64,000 bases of DNA, from NCBI GenBank assembly GCA_021018815.1, contig JAITYX010000026.1, positions 6,510,001 through 6,574,000 on the forward strand, given 5' to 3'. The position numbers and the translations under genes are program-made. The stretch is from Talinum fruticosum. Lineage: Eukaryota; Streptophyta; Magnoliopsida; Caryophyllales; Talinaceae. Below, one piece after another: positions 53,413 through 64,000 of this stretch (the stretch's first letter is position 1; every line of letters starts with the position of its first letter). The notes beneath the pieces were generated by a model. The model saw only the letters and a list, made by a program, of their open reading frames with translations. It did no database searches and was not told the origin of the DNA.

Positions 53413-54060
53413 TTGAACCCTTAGAGACTTTGGTCGGACAGAAAGGAATTGTCGTACATAGAAAGTTTTGAGTGGGAGTAGCCACTTTATAAACTCGGCC
53501 TCTCTAAGTCTCTTTGAAGAAGCAACCAAAGGGTAGGCTTATACCACACACATGTGTGCGTTGCCACCGTCGCTGGCCGGGCGAGGGTGTGGATTGAGTT
53601 TTTGTCTTTTTACTGTAAATTCATTTTGTTGTCATTAGAAATTATCACTAATAGTTAGTTTCACTAAATTGGATGCTTATGTTATTTGCAAAATTGCAGT
53701 GTTTTAGGAAGCTAATTTTTCCTCTTTCAAAACTTGATTATTCATTAATCGAAGTGTTGTTTTCCAAGCAAGGGTTTGGTTGCTGATTTACCACTATAAA
53801 AGGGCTCTTATATATGTATCGGTTTTACACACACAAAATTCTTTTCTCTCCTTATCTTCTCTCTTCTTGGGCATGGTCTGTTTACCTCCATGTGGGTAAT
53901 CGAGAGTGTGTAAGATTCCTCAAAACTTTGTAATCTTGGAGAGTGATTGCCATAAGATAGTTTCTACCTCTGCTTAGGCAAAATCATTTTCAAGATAATA
54001 GTTGTCTCCACGCCACAATACTTTGATTTTTCTATCTTATAATTCCTTATCAGATTCAAT
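53413..54060 (+). other. LTR-like remnant at the copia insertion site
   Basis: Contains ccactataaaagggctc (TATA box at 53793-53800), a C/T-rich start region and a leader with ctcttcttgggcatggtc. This layout matches a plant LTR promoter, unlike the AT-rich flanks. It probably belongs to an older retroelement that the copia element entered. No termini were identified. Confidence 0.35.
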
Positions 54061-55244
54061 TAAGATATCTCCTTATTATATCTTGTGATTTTTCTCATTA
54101 TTTCAAATAACATATAATTGGAACCTAGATAATTGGTTACAAGCTTACTTAGACATAGGGCATATTCTTTTTGACTTTTGAGAAGAATTTATCGATACTC
54201 ATTTTTGAAACGTACTTAAGTTTAATTATGCATAATGTGCTAAAAAAATATAACTAAAAAATTTCAATAAGTATTCAATTGCATTAAATAATGTTAAAAT
54301 GTATTAAAAATTAATTAATATTGAGTTGTTTGAAACGATATATTTATCTATTTTCAACTTATTTTAGCTATAAAAACTAATTATTTCAACTCATTCACTC
54401 ATTTCACCAATAACAGAGAATCATTTTAATTCATTTCAACTCATAATAATTATTATAACTAATCATTTTAGTTTATTTGAATTATAATAAATTAACTAAT
54501 TATTTCAATTTATTTGAATTATAATAAATAATTATAATAATAATTTAAACAGACAATATAATATTTATAATTAGTTAAAAAAGATATAGCGATAATTATG
54601 TGAAAGACAGTTGTGTGAGACCTAGAGAGAGAGGTGCAGAGGTGTCCAAGTGGCAACCAAATGGGTGGCCTACTCTACTCAGCTTTTCGGGGATCTTCTC
54701 TTCCTTTTTTTATTTAATTTTATTTTCTTTGTTTCTCTCTTTCAATGCATCGAGCAAAAAGCAGTAACGTTGACACGTGTAAATCCTTGTTCGAGGATGA
54801 TTCTTTGCTGCCAGGTTCACTGCATTTTATTCACAATTAAAAGAGAAGATATGTTTTGGGTCCTTTTTTATTGTTATTATTATTTTCCCTTGCATTACAA
54901 ATGGTAAATTTTCCAAGGACAAAAATTTCACGTGAAACGAATCTTCTGATCACATGTATAATAAAAATTATGTAAAAGAAACTATAAATATGTGCCACTT
55001 GCTACTTGATCAACATAAGTAGTAGCTTTGTTGCTCTCTCTTTTTTATTTTTTTATTTTTATTTATAATAATAAATTCATTCATTCATTTATTCATAATT
55101 AATTGATTAACAACACTTATTATGAATTCAGTAACACTTAGCTAGTGTTTTAGATTTCTTTCTAATTTGCTAGTACTATTGATGTAATATTTTATTAATT
55201 TGATCTCGTAACAAATATTAGGTTCACTCGTTAAAACATCCATC

Positions 55245-55285
<41 letters not shown>

Positions 55286-58200
55286 TTTTGTTCGTAATAA
55301 AATTTTATCCAACTTGATAATTTGGCATGATCCATCCCAAAAGGTTGAGGTCTAAATTTTAGAACTTGAACCTATTTGAGTTAGGCTTATTTTTTTTAAA
55401 AGGTTTTTTTTTAACTGAAAATTTTAATTTTTAATAATTTTTCTAGAATTTCGTCTTTTAATAAGAATAAATAAATATTCAACCTAACTTTAAAAAAGAA
55501 AAATTCGTACGTTTCTCCCCTCTTTCAATATTTTTTCTATGTTTCCTCTCTTTCAAGTGACTATGGTAGTAATCACTCCCGTTCTAAACTAAGTTTCTCA
55601 ATATATCTATGTAATTTTTCCTTTTCCATAAATTAGTTCTTGAAAAGAAGTTTAGCACCTAATAAATAAATTTAATATATTAGATTATTTTTTATTTGGA
55701 AAAAATTATTTAATGCTTATAATATTGGAGAAGAAAAAAAACCTATTAAATACGCCTCTAATTCATAGTTTGATCCGAATCTAAAATTTTAAGATTAGTA
55801 TTTAACACTACCAAAGTATGAGTGACTTGTATTTTACCTGCCCTTCTAAATTGACAGATCTAAAAATATTATTATGTTAAAGAATAGATATGTTTTTTAA
55901 AGATATTATTTATTCATATTTGCAACAGTGGTTGATCTTTTCATTATACTATTTATTAATCATATTTGGATAATTTCATTATTAAATTAATCAATTAAAA
56001 ACATGTAATGATCTAAGCGTGTCGAAAAATAAATAAATAAATAAAATAAGTACTCGTTGGAAACATGGGAAAACCATCCTCTTATTAAACTGGAAAGATG
56101 CTCTTTTAATGAAGTAGTATTGCTACATACATTACCTATAAAATACTATTTTTTTTTTTAATTATTATGAATCTGGATGTTCCCCCTGAAACTTCGTACC
56201 TCGGCATTTTCCATAAAATAGTAGCTGTACATAATTTACTTATAAAATATATCATTTTGGATTATTAAATACTACTTTTTTTATACATGACATATAACTA
56301 AATGACTTCGATTATGATCGCACAAAAAAAAAAAAAAAAAAGTGTCTCAGTGACATGGACAAAAAGAGAGAGATAGAGAGAGCTATTTGGACCCAAATAA
56401 TACTTTCCAAACAGTTGTTGCCCATAATCTTTTGCGGAAAGCTTCTTATGGAAATTATTATTTAAAATTTTATAAGCTAGTATTTCTACTTGTTTGGTTG
56501 GGTGTTCTCTTTTGGATTGAACGTATTTTAAATGAAATTTTATTAAAAATTTACTTTAAAAATAGTTAATTTTACTAAATAATTAACAGTTATTAGCCAA
56601 ATAGGATCATTATAATAAGAGTTGTCAGTTGTTATTAGAGTTAACATGATAAGACTTAACAACTTGTAGATACAAAGATATTGAAAAATATCATTAACCG
56701 GACAAAGAGAAATAGAGCTTATCCATTAGGGACATTGAGAGATTTTATATGCTGACGAGACATAAAATTAGTTAGCGAATAGGCATTTCTATCACTAATC
56801 TTTGTTGCTATTCCGTAGCAAATTTCGTTATTTTGGAGTCAAAATTTCTTATTATTGACACTTTTTTTTTTTTTGTTTCTAGTTCCATCGTTAAGGTTAA
56901 AATTACAAAGTCCGTTGTTGTGTTTAAAATTCCTTATTATTGCCATTTTTCACTAAGGTTAAAATATAAAATTAAATTTCATGAATTTCAATGGCATAAA
57001 ATTACTTAATTCAAGAAATAAAAAACCAAACCAAGAAATATATTGTATAAGATTCTTTCAAGAGAGAAAAAAACAATTATATTGTAGTATAAGATGGGAA
57101 AGGATACGCAAAATATTTAATAAATTATTTTATTTTATGAAAATGTACTACTATATATATTAATGAAAATTATTACCTCTTTACAAATGTAATATATTTG
57201 TCTTGAAATTACAATATGATTTAAATTGTTTGCGGTGGTTGTTATTCTGCTATTTTAGCCAAGTATTAATGTATTATTATTATTTTTTAAGAAAAAGTAT
57301 TAATGTATTATACTACTACTAATACTATAATGTACTCAATTCAAATCCCTACTTCATTGACTGACTTTAGAAAGAAAAAAAAAACAGAGAAAGACAGCTA
57401 AAAGAATAAAATATGCCATGTCACGTGAAAAAATAACAAAGGCGATTATAATAAAATAAAAAAATTACAATGAGACCAAATAAATAATTAAAATTACAAG
57501 TAGTAGAAGCTTAATGACGATATTAGTGATGATAATGATGCAAGTGTACAATTGAAGTAAATTATGTTTATTATAATGTTGATGATCAAAACACGTTTTG
57601 CAGCATTTTAAAAATTATAGTAATTAGCTTAATTATTAATTAGTTTGGTGGAAGTTATCATAAAAAATAATAATATATATAAACAATTAAACAAGTCTAG
57701 GAGCCCATCCATTTTTATTTTTTATTTATTGTTTTTGGGAGTGAAGGAGGCTATCCATTTAGAATTGACGATACATTTATTTATTTATTTATTTATTGTT
57801 TTGTTTTGTAAAACCATCATAATGCAATGAAACTAAAATATAATTCTTTGGGGTTTAAGAATAGATGTTGCGTACGCTTCATATTTCATGTATAATTCAA
57901 TATTGAGGTCATTTAGAAAGATTTTTCAAGCTAAAGAACCATTTGCTGCGCGAATTATTTAATGTACGACTTGTTAAGATTTTAGTTTGATATATTTATA
58001 TACAAATTTTAAATTGATGGTTGAAACACTACATTAAAAAATAAATAAATAAATAATGACATGATTCAAGAGAAAAAATCTAATCATTTCTGAAAAGTGA
58101 GTGTATGAAAATGAGAGGTGAATTTTAAAATATTACAATGAAATACCAATTATAGTAATTTGCATCTATAGAGTCGTATGTATTCATGGTGCAATTTATA

Positions 58201-58655
58201 GAAATTAGAATCTCGCGCACCCCTTTTTTTTTTACAGAAAGAGAAGTTTCATTAATGAAAAGTCATACGATATCTACAAAGATAATTATTTTAACAAAAA
58301 TAAATCTAAAACAGGAAAAATAAATTTTTTTATTTCGACAAAATTAATAATAAATATACTTCCGTTTGACTATATACTTGCAATATCAATCCGGCCACAA
58401 ATCGTGTTTTTCGACTTTAATTTACCTTTTCCAAACGTCGGCAAGCTATTGCGCAATTTCATAAAATATATCTCCGTGTTATATAACATGAAGGAAACAC
58501 TATTTTGATCGAGCATATGAAATTCTATTGTTGAATTATTCCCAATTAAAACCAATGAAACTAATTGTTAAAATATAAAAATATATTATCTAATCGAGTC
58601 ACCAGCCCTAATAAAACTTGCACGTACTTATAACGAAGTAACTTGCACAAGAAGA
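54061..58655. other. AT-rich intergenic DNA
   Basis: 54290-54570 is an AT-rich repeat related, in inverse orientation, to 46778-46960. (AT)n at 55247-55282. Poly-A near 56324-56341. Short frames (for example 56387-56569 and 57645-57830) have no domain support. No gene is called. Confidence 0.5.
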
Positions 58656-58770
58656 AGTAAAACCCTAACTCTCACGGAAATTTCTGCCGAAATTTTTTTT
58701 GGAACTCCGACAGAAATTTCCGTCGAAATTTGCCAAATTCCATCGGAATTCCCGTCGCTATTTTGACTTT
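58656..58770. repeat. CACTA-like subterminal sequence (gacgaaatttcc type)
   Basis: Alternating tttccgtcgaaattt and ccatcggaattcccgtcg phrases resemble the subterminal repeats of plant CACTA elements of the type CGACGAAAATTTCGTCGG. Only a short piece is present, with no CACTA terminus. Confidence 0.4.
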
Positions 58771-58889
58771 TTTTTGTAATGAAATGTAAAATTGGTAGGT
58801 TATATAATCGAATACATTATCTACGTAGACGTATTTTGAACTTTAAAGAGTGGATATTATAAAAACCTTCCTTACCTTACACGATAATT

Positions 58890-59140
58890 CAATATGAGGC
58901 ATACTAACTGTTTTTGTTTAACAATATCTCGCTGTTTTATAATTTCAATGACATATTAATGATTAGTTTACCAACTTTACCCTCATTATCCACCTTAATA
59001 TTCCCTCGACGACAAATAAATAAAAATATATATAATATATTCTTAACAAGAAAATTTTCTAAAATAACTTATTTGATATAATTAAAATATAAAGACTGAA
59101 TGTAAACAGAAATTACAACTCTAAAATAAGGAGTATGTAT
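58890..59140. mobile_element. Degenerate Stowaway-like MITE, related to 40858-41128
   Basis: The block caatgacatattaatgatta and the following tttaccaacttta closely match the interior of the MITE at 40858-41128. The end ctaaaataaggagtat is a decayed form of the gtaacggag terminus. The boundaries are approximate. Confidence 0.5.
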
Positions 59141-59689
59141 TAAAGTGAAAAGCAGTGAAGGACAATGTAATTCAATGAATGCACCGTCGTACGTATGAGG
59201 CTAATATTCTGTGAAAATTTCCATCATTATCGACTCCTTTTTTTGGGTCAACCGATCATTGTCGAATTGTACTAACGACCACATTTCGGATCAAAAGCAA
59301 ACGCATTCCCCCACAAAATTGCCAAACATATGTTAGTTATGTAATCCATTTACATTAGTTGTCTGTCATCATGATTAATTTCGCTTTTTTCCAATTTATT
59401 CACAATTTTTTAAGTAATAAAAATGATATGATAAAAACATTTTTTAAATTTTCTTCTATGCGGAATTCATGATTTCAGAGTTCAACTAACTCCGATTTAG
59501 GATATATTTGATATAATTTTTTTTTGTTTGGATCTCTTGATAAAAATAATGTTAACATAAGAAAAAAAAATTAGTTTAGCATTAAAAGAAGGTTAGTTAA
59601 AAAATAGGGTTGACATTCTATATAAATAGTAACTTATCAATCTGTCTCATATAAAAAGTATAATAAAAGATAGTACTATTTAGCAACAA

Positions 59690-59925
59690 TTTTTATGCCC
59701 TCCCTCTAGCGACTTTTTAAAACTGTAGTAAAAGATCCCTTTATTACTATGATTCTTTCTTTGAACTGTAGTAAAAAGTCGGGATATGACTTTTACTACG
59801 GTTCTTTCTTGAACCGTAGTAATAGATGAATTTTATTTACAAAAATGTTACCGTCTCATTTTTTAGTACGTTTTTAACCATTGTAAAAAGTTCGCAGTAG
59901 AAAGTCACTTCTGTAGTAGCGTTTG
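59690..59925 (-). mobile_element. CACTA (En/Spm) terminal fragment
   Basis: On the minus strand the end reads GCTACTACAGAAGTGACTTT, one or two changes from CACTACTACAGAA. Inside are repeated subterminal motifs (actgtagtaaaaagtc, gacttttactacggttc) in both orientations, including an inverted pair at 59763-59805. This pattern is typical of CACTA ends. The transposase and the other end are not in view. Confidence 0.55.
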
Positions 59926-59929
59926 GTGC

Positions 59930-61413
59930 ACACTTTCAGTTTTGGGATTCCATTAATTGTGTTCTGCTCATGTATAATCAGATTTCCCATCTAGATACAA
60001 GACAAATAAAATAAAGAACACAGGATGATACAGAACTTTAGCTCATTTCATCAAAGATAGCAACTGATATTTGACAAGGAAAGTCATTAATATTCTGTTG
60101 GAGCTTATGCCTATTGGACCACTGAATGGCGCACCCAAAAAATTTGCTCTCACATTGGTTTTGAGCAAAATCCAATACAACTTGTAGCATGGCCAAAGTG
60201 TATAACTAATTCTCATGCTCTGTATCTTAGAGTGGCTGTAAGAGGAGGGATTGTATCTTTGTTTGGAACGAAAATATTTTGTTGGAAAATTAAGGTTTTA
60301 TTTTCTGGTGTTTGGTAAATAAAAATTTGGAAATAATTTTCTAAAGTAAAATATTTTCCCTTAGTTAGGAGAAAATAATTTCTTAAGTTTTTGGGAGAAA
60401 GTTAATTTTCCAATGCTGCCCTCTCACTCAGCCTATCCCCTCCCTCTCCCTCTCGTTCGATTGTCGCATGAACCCCAAGGGGTCTCTCGCTCATCGCTCT
60501 TTCTCTCTCCTCTTGAGTCCTCGGTCATCGCTGTTTCTCTCTCCTCTCGAGTCCGCTCAATCATCGCTGTCATGCTCAATTATAGTTCAACAATGGAGGT
60601 CATCTCGCTTCTGTCTCCTCTTGCTTGCTCACTCGTTCAACAACGGCAAAAAACTAGATCTATGGTCTTGCTTTCTCTCTCCTCTCGCAGCTTCAAACCT
60701 CTTCACCATTTAAGGTATGAAATTTTGTTGATTGATGCTTTTTGGTGGTTTCTAGTTTCCGATATGTGGTTTTATTAAGTTAATTTTTGCTAATTTATTA
60801 TGGTTCTTCTTCTTCCTCTCGTTAGGGTTCTTCTTCCTCTATTAACACACAAAAACATGTTGGTGGCAATCTGGATCAATCGACGGAACTCTCGCCATTC
60901 TCTACTCTTTGACCCTTCTTCTTCTTCTTCCTTCACTTCCACTTCCTTTGTTAAGGTTCACCTTCTCTTTTGATTGCTAGAATTCTTCTTTTTTTGTGAT
61001 GAATTTGCTTTCGTTTTGTCTAATCTACAAGGATTAACTACAAATTCCGTAATAGTTTGCTGATTTATTATTTAATTGAGTACGTTACTAGTATTAATTT
61101 CGAATTTAGTTGATGCTAAAAATCATGTTATGAATAATACAGGCCCCAATGACTTGGCAATTTCTATCACCATTAATTTATCAAATAGGGAAGAAAGAGA
61201 ATGTTTTGACTCGCTGGTTGTCTAAGTTAATTATCAATTGACTTCCATAATAGAAGACATTTAGTTCAATAAGGAGAAATTGTAGAAACTTCATTCGATC
61301 GATATGAAAAAGAAATGGGGAATAGTTCAATCTTAATTTTGGGCAATGTGGGATTATTTCATACAGGGGTAATATTGAATGAATATCATGGGGCTTAGTA
61401 TGTATTTGAAAAT
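59930..61413. other. Intergenic DNA, partly C/T-rich
   Basis: 60410-60960 is C/T-rich, with Ser/Leu-rich frames on the plus strand (60413-60778) that I judge compositional; it could be the leader of the Harbinger element whose transposase remnant lies at 61414. No termini were found. Confidence 0.4.
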
Positions 61414-61660
61414 TTGACGAGAACTCACCTGAAAGAGTTTGATGAGAACTCACCTCCAACAAATGCCAAGAAGTTGTTTAATCTACGTCATTCTTCCTTG
61501 AGTATTAGTATAGAAAGGGCATTTGGTGACTTGAAAAAGCGATTTCATGTGCTAGACGCAGAGCCATTTTGGGATTTTAAAACTCAAGTGGATGTCGTTC
61601 TTGTATGTTGTGTGTTACACAACTTTCTTAGGATTTTGAATGCTTGTTCAGTTAGCCTTT
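61414..61660 (+). pseudogene. PIF/Harbinger transposase (DDE_Tnp_4) C-terminal fragment
   Basis: The peptide AKKLFNLRHSSLSISIERAF then GDLKKRFHVLDAEPFWDFKT and VCCVLHNFLRI is the typical C-terminal part of plant PIF/Harbinger nucleases (pattern LFN.RH..LR..IER.FG.LK.RF...CC.LHNF). The catalytic Glu in the IERAFG motif is present. The first two Asp residues of the DDE triad lie upstream and are not recognisable. The segment ends in a different sequence (NACSVSLLNVC) and a stop. It is a dead fragment. Confidence 0.8.
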
Positions 61661-61872
61661 TGAATGTTTGTTCAGTTAAATTGAGGTTCTTGAATTGTTA
61701 GTGGGACCATATGGACATGTGAGATTCATGTGACCCAAACTCTTTTTCCCTTGACGTATGATAGAACAATGATTATGATATAATTATAAGTTTTTCAGTA
61801 CAATTGTTAGTTTTTGGAACTCTTAATTCGAAATTTCTAGAATTTTTTTGGGTTCTATTTTTTTTAATTAAT

Positions 61873-61934
61873 GAGGATAATTGTTAGTTTTTGGTGTGAG
61901 GATAATTGTTAGTTTTTGGTGCAAGGATAATTGC
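61873..61934. repeat. 25-bp tandem repeat, two and a half copies
   Basis: Units gaggataattgttagttttt plus ggtgt start at 61873 and 61898, with a partial, diverged third unit at 61923. Confidence 0.8.
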
Positions 61935-61935
61935 A

Positions 61936-62973
61936 AAGATCTCAAAAGAAAATTACCATACGATGGGACATTTGAACTATTAATTGGAGGTCCAACTCTC
62001 AAGTGTTATGCGTTCTTTATTTATCTAATTTTTTTTTTTACCTTACCTTTTTCCAGTTAGCTTTATTTGCTTTTACCATACGAGGGGACATTTTTTTCAT
62101 TGAAATCATTCTTTATCAACTAATAATCATCATAATATGAATCAGACTCCAACTCCCTTTAATTTAAAAACACAGTATATTAGTTACGTCTAACCGGAAT
62201 TCTTTACACTATACGAATCCTTTTTCATTCCTCAGAAATGAAAATAATTCTGGATGACGTTATTATAACAATATACCATGTTTAATAGACTTTCTGAAAA
62301 TTTAATTGATCTAAAAACCCAAAAATCTAGGGTTTCATATACATTATTCTATGAACCTAATCACAATAAACATTACACCCGAATCGTCCAATCAAATTGA
62401 AAGATCAGCTGGCATTCCAGAAATATGGACCAATACAAATCTAATCTGGAAGGATTATAGGGCAAACTCCTTAAAACTCCTCAGACTTGGGCCTGTAAAA
62501 GTAAATGATCCACCAAAACACAATCATACCATCTGTTCTGATTATGTCCTTTCACACCAAATACAACGGGACATACAACCACAGGAGGGAAGTTTGGATA
62601 GACAAAACTTATTACAAAATCAAATTGGTCTATTTGGACAGTAAGGTATAGAGAGATGATTCCTCATTGACTGAATTTTAAATCCGTATACATAAACATG
62701 ATATAACAACCTCTCAAGAATACAATCTTCGACTCATTAGTCACAACTTAAGCTATTGGAAATGTGAGCATAGACGATAATCACCAGAAGCAAAATCAAC
62801 GCAAGCCTTACTACTCATTGTTACTGAAGTATCAAAAACCAAAACACCACAAGGTTAAAACTTCCTTCTTGCTATTCTCCCCCAATTCTTAAGGTAGTCA
62901 AGCCTCCCCACAAGGTATCAAAAATGCAATCTAAACTCCAAAGCTACTGAAATAGTTGGAAAAAACCTGAGAA
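61936..62973. other. Intergenic DNA and probable 3' untranslated region
   Basis: The part near 62973 probably belongs to the 3' end of the minus-strand gene at 62974-63327. The 97-codon plus-strand frame at 62351-62644 has no domain and lies opposite this presumed transcript, so it is not called. Confidence 0.4.
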
Positions 62974-63327
62974 TTATTTGGGTGGTTTATCAACATGTGT
63001 GGCTCCAGATGGCTTCTCTGAAGCAGTAGTAACAGAAGAGCTGCTGCTAGTAGCTGATTCTTCAGCTTGAGCAAGTTTACGGAGATGCTCTTGAAGGGCT
63101 CGAACTCTATCCTCGGTCTTGTGGAGCTTCCTCCACCTGTATGCAAACCAAAGGCCAAATCCACCGTACACAACTGCATATGATGCCCATACATAAGGGT
63201 ATGTTTCTGCATGTTCCTTGAGCTCACGATATTTTGCAGCGACCCTCTCTGCTACCCCTAGGTCCCCAACAGCTTGATCACCACTACCACTTTGTTGGTT
63301 TCCTTCTGCGTTTTGCTCTGTGGCCAT
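62974..63327 (-). CDS. Small single-pass membrane protein, plant-conserved type, function unknown
   Basis: 117 codons plus stop, starting MATEQNAEGN at 63327. I chose this ATG over one 19 codons upstream because the upstream extension looks like leader sequence. A polar N-terminus (1-30) precedes KYRELKEHAETYPYVWASYA, then a hydrophobic segment at about 44-63 (VVYGGFGLWFAYRW), a charged heptad-like helix (65-90, KLHKTEDRVRALQEHLRKLA) and a Ser/Thr-rich tail ending DKPPK. The even composition and low-complexity tail after a helix suggest a real gene. I do not recognise a named family; an organelle membrane location is possible but not shown. No intron is needed within the coding frame. Confidence 0.75.
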   Translation of the reverse strand: MATEQNAEGNQQSGSGDQAVGDLGVAERVAAKYRELKEHAETYPYVWASYAVVYGGFGLWFAYRWRKLHKTEDRVRALQEHLRKLAQAEESATSSSSSVTTASEKPSGATHVDKPPK

Positions 63328-64000
63328 AATTATCAATTCTAGATACTTCTCAGGCTGAAAAGAGTCATTTGAGAAACTAGTCAAGGAGAAGAACCACTTA
63401 CTACACTAGGGTTTTCTACTCGAGGAAAGCAACGAATGATATTCTGGAGAACATATTTTCATTTGTTGGCTTGAGAAGAGAATTGGAAAAAGCAATGGTG
63501 CAAAAATAGAATACAATCCCAAAGGAAAGGCATAATGGCAAAAAAAAAGGTTTCATATTAGCACAACAAGAACCTCTATTCACTAGCAAATTAAAATTTG
63601 AACAGAGGGATCGATTCTGGATGGGGATCAGAATCATATACGATTATTTAAAAGTTTAACCCAGGTCCAACCCGTCGAGATCTCTAATTTTTGGGTTTTT
63701 GGATTCCGGTAAAAATTCACGTTTCATTTCACATTTTTGTGTTCAAACCCAATATTAAAACTCACAAATACTTAATATCAGTATTCTACTTAAAATTTGG
63801 GATCTAGAGCTTGAAGGGAATGATGATCCCCTAATTACCTTCTTGAAAAAAATTTCCATTTAAAACTAAAATAGATAATTTTACACACGTATTATCACTC
63901 ACAAAATAGGGCACAATTGCACAAAGCCCGCAAATTCACAAACAAATCCCACTCTGCTACCAATTATACACATTACTCTCCAAGCAATTACACATATTAT
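63328..64000 (-). promoter_or_regulatory. Upstream region of the small membrane protein gene
   Basis: On the minus strand AAACCCTAG (telo-box-like) lies at about 63406-63414, just upstream of the presumed leader, with a possible leader intron donor GTAAGTGG at about 63395-63402. The remaining sequence to the window end is AT-rich with no gene recognised. Confidence 0.35.

Noticed and set aside
1..64000. tRNA or rRNA genes
   Set aside because: I looked for the tRNA T-loop pattern (GGTTCGANTCC) and conserved rRNA blocks; isolated near matches (for example around 29128 and 33690) lack the other arms. A tRNAscan run would be decisive.

Overview
The window is nuclear DNA of a flowering plant, almost certainly a eudicot. 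It has AT-rich intergenic sequence, GT-AG introns, plant-only gene families (a group X ERF factor, an ASHH1-type SET protein), a U14 snoRNA cluster, and many plant transposon classes with recognisable ends. Nothing suggests a prokaryote, plasmid or organelle.

Layout. 1-7425: remnants of two minus-strand Ty3/gypsy-type elements (LTRs at 419-1064 and about 5458-7425, decayed gag and protease between), then a scrap of a LINE. 7853-12450: a complete autonomous-type hAT transposon with matching terminal inverted repeats, a near-perfect 8-bp target duplication and a transposase gene broken by single-base indels. 14172-15108: three tandem U14 C/D snoRNA genes on the minus strand, with a TATA box and telo-box about 0.55 kb upstream. 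15874-18745: a minus-strand Helitron carrying a fragment of another hAT transposase and a foreign 5' exon. 20847-24783: a small MULE with a 9-bp target duplication, split by a 2.9-kb LTR-type insertion (21362-24293) with its own 5-bp duplication. 24960-25975: an LTR fragment of the same family as 5458-7425, in opposite orientation. 29141-37578: the histone methyltransferase gene ASHH1 on the plus strand (ten exons, a 311-bp hAT MITE in its first coding intron, one frameshift near the end). 40572-41128: two abutting MITEs. 43902-46004: a group X ERF gene of ABR1/ERF110 type on the minus strand (two exons, two single-base frameshifts in G runs). 47075-47243: another hAT MITE. 47390-53412: a full-length, young Ty1/copia element with nearly identical LTRs and a TTGAA duplication. 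53413-62970: AT-rich intergenic DNA with CACTA, Stowaway and PIF/Harbinger debris. 62974-63327: a short minus-strand gene for a one-pass membrane protein.

The recognisable host genes are therefore ASHH1, the ERF gene, the small membrane protein and the U14 cluster; most of the remaining recognisable sequence is nested transposons. They are separate transcription units, not an operon. I saw no defence-like or otherwise unprecedented system. The most useful points are the well-delimited Helitron with captured sequence, the U14 cluster with its promoter, the exactly bounded nested insertions, and a set of one-base homopolymer indels that break otherwise well-conserved reading frames, which may be sequence errors and not real mutations.
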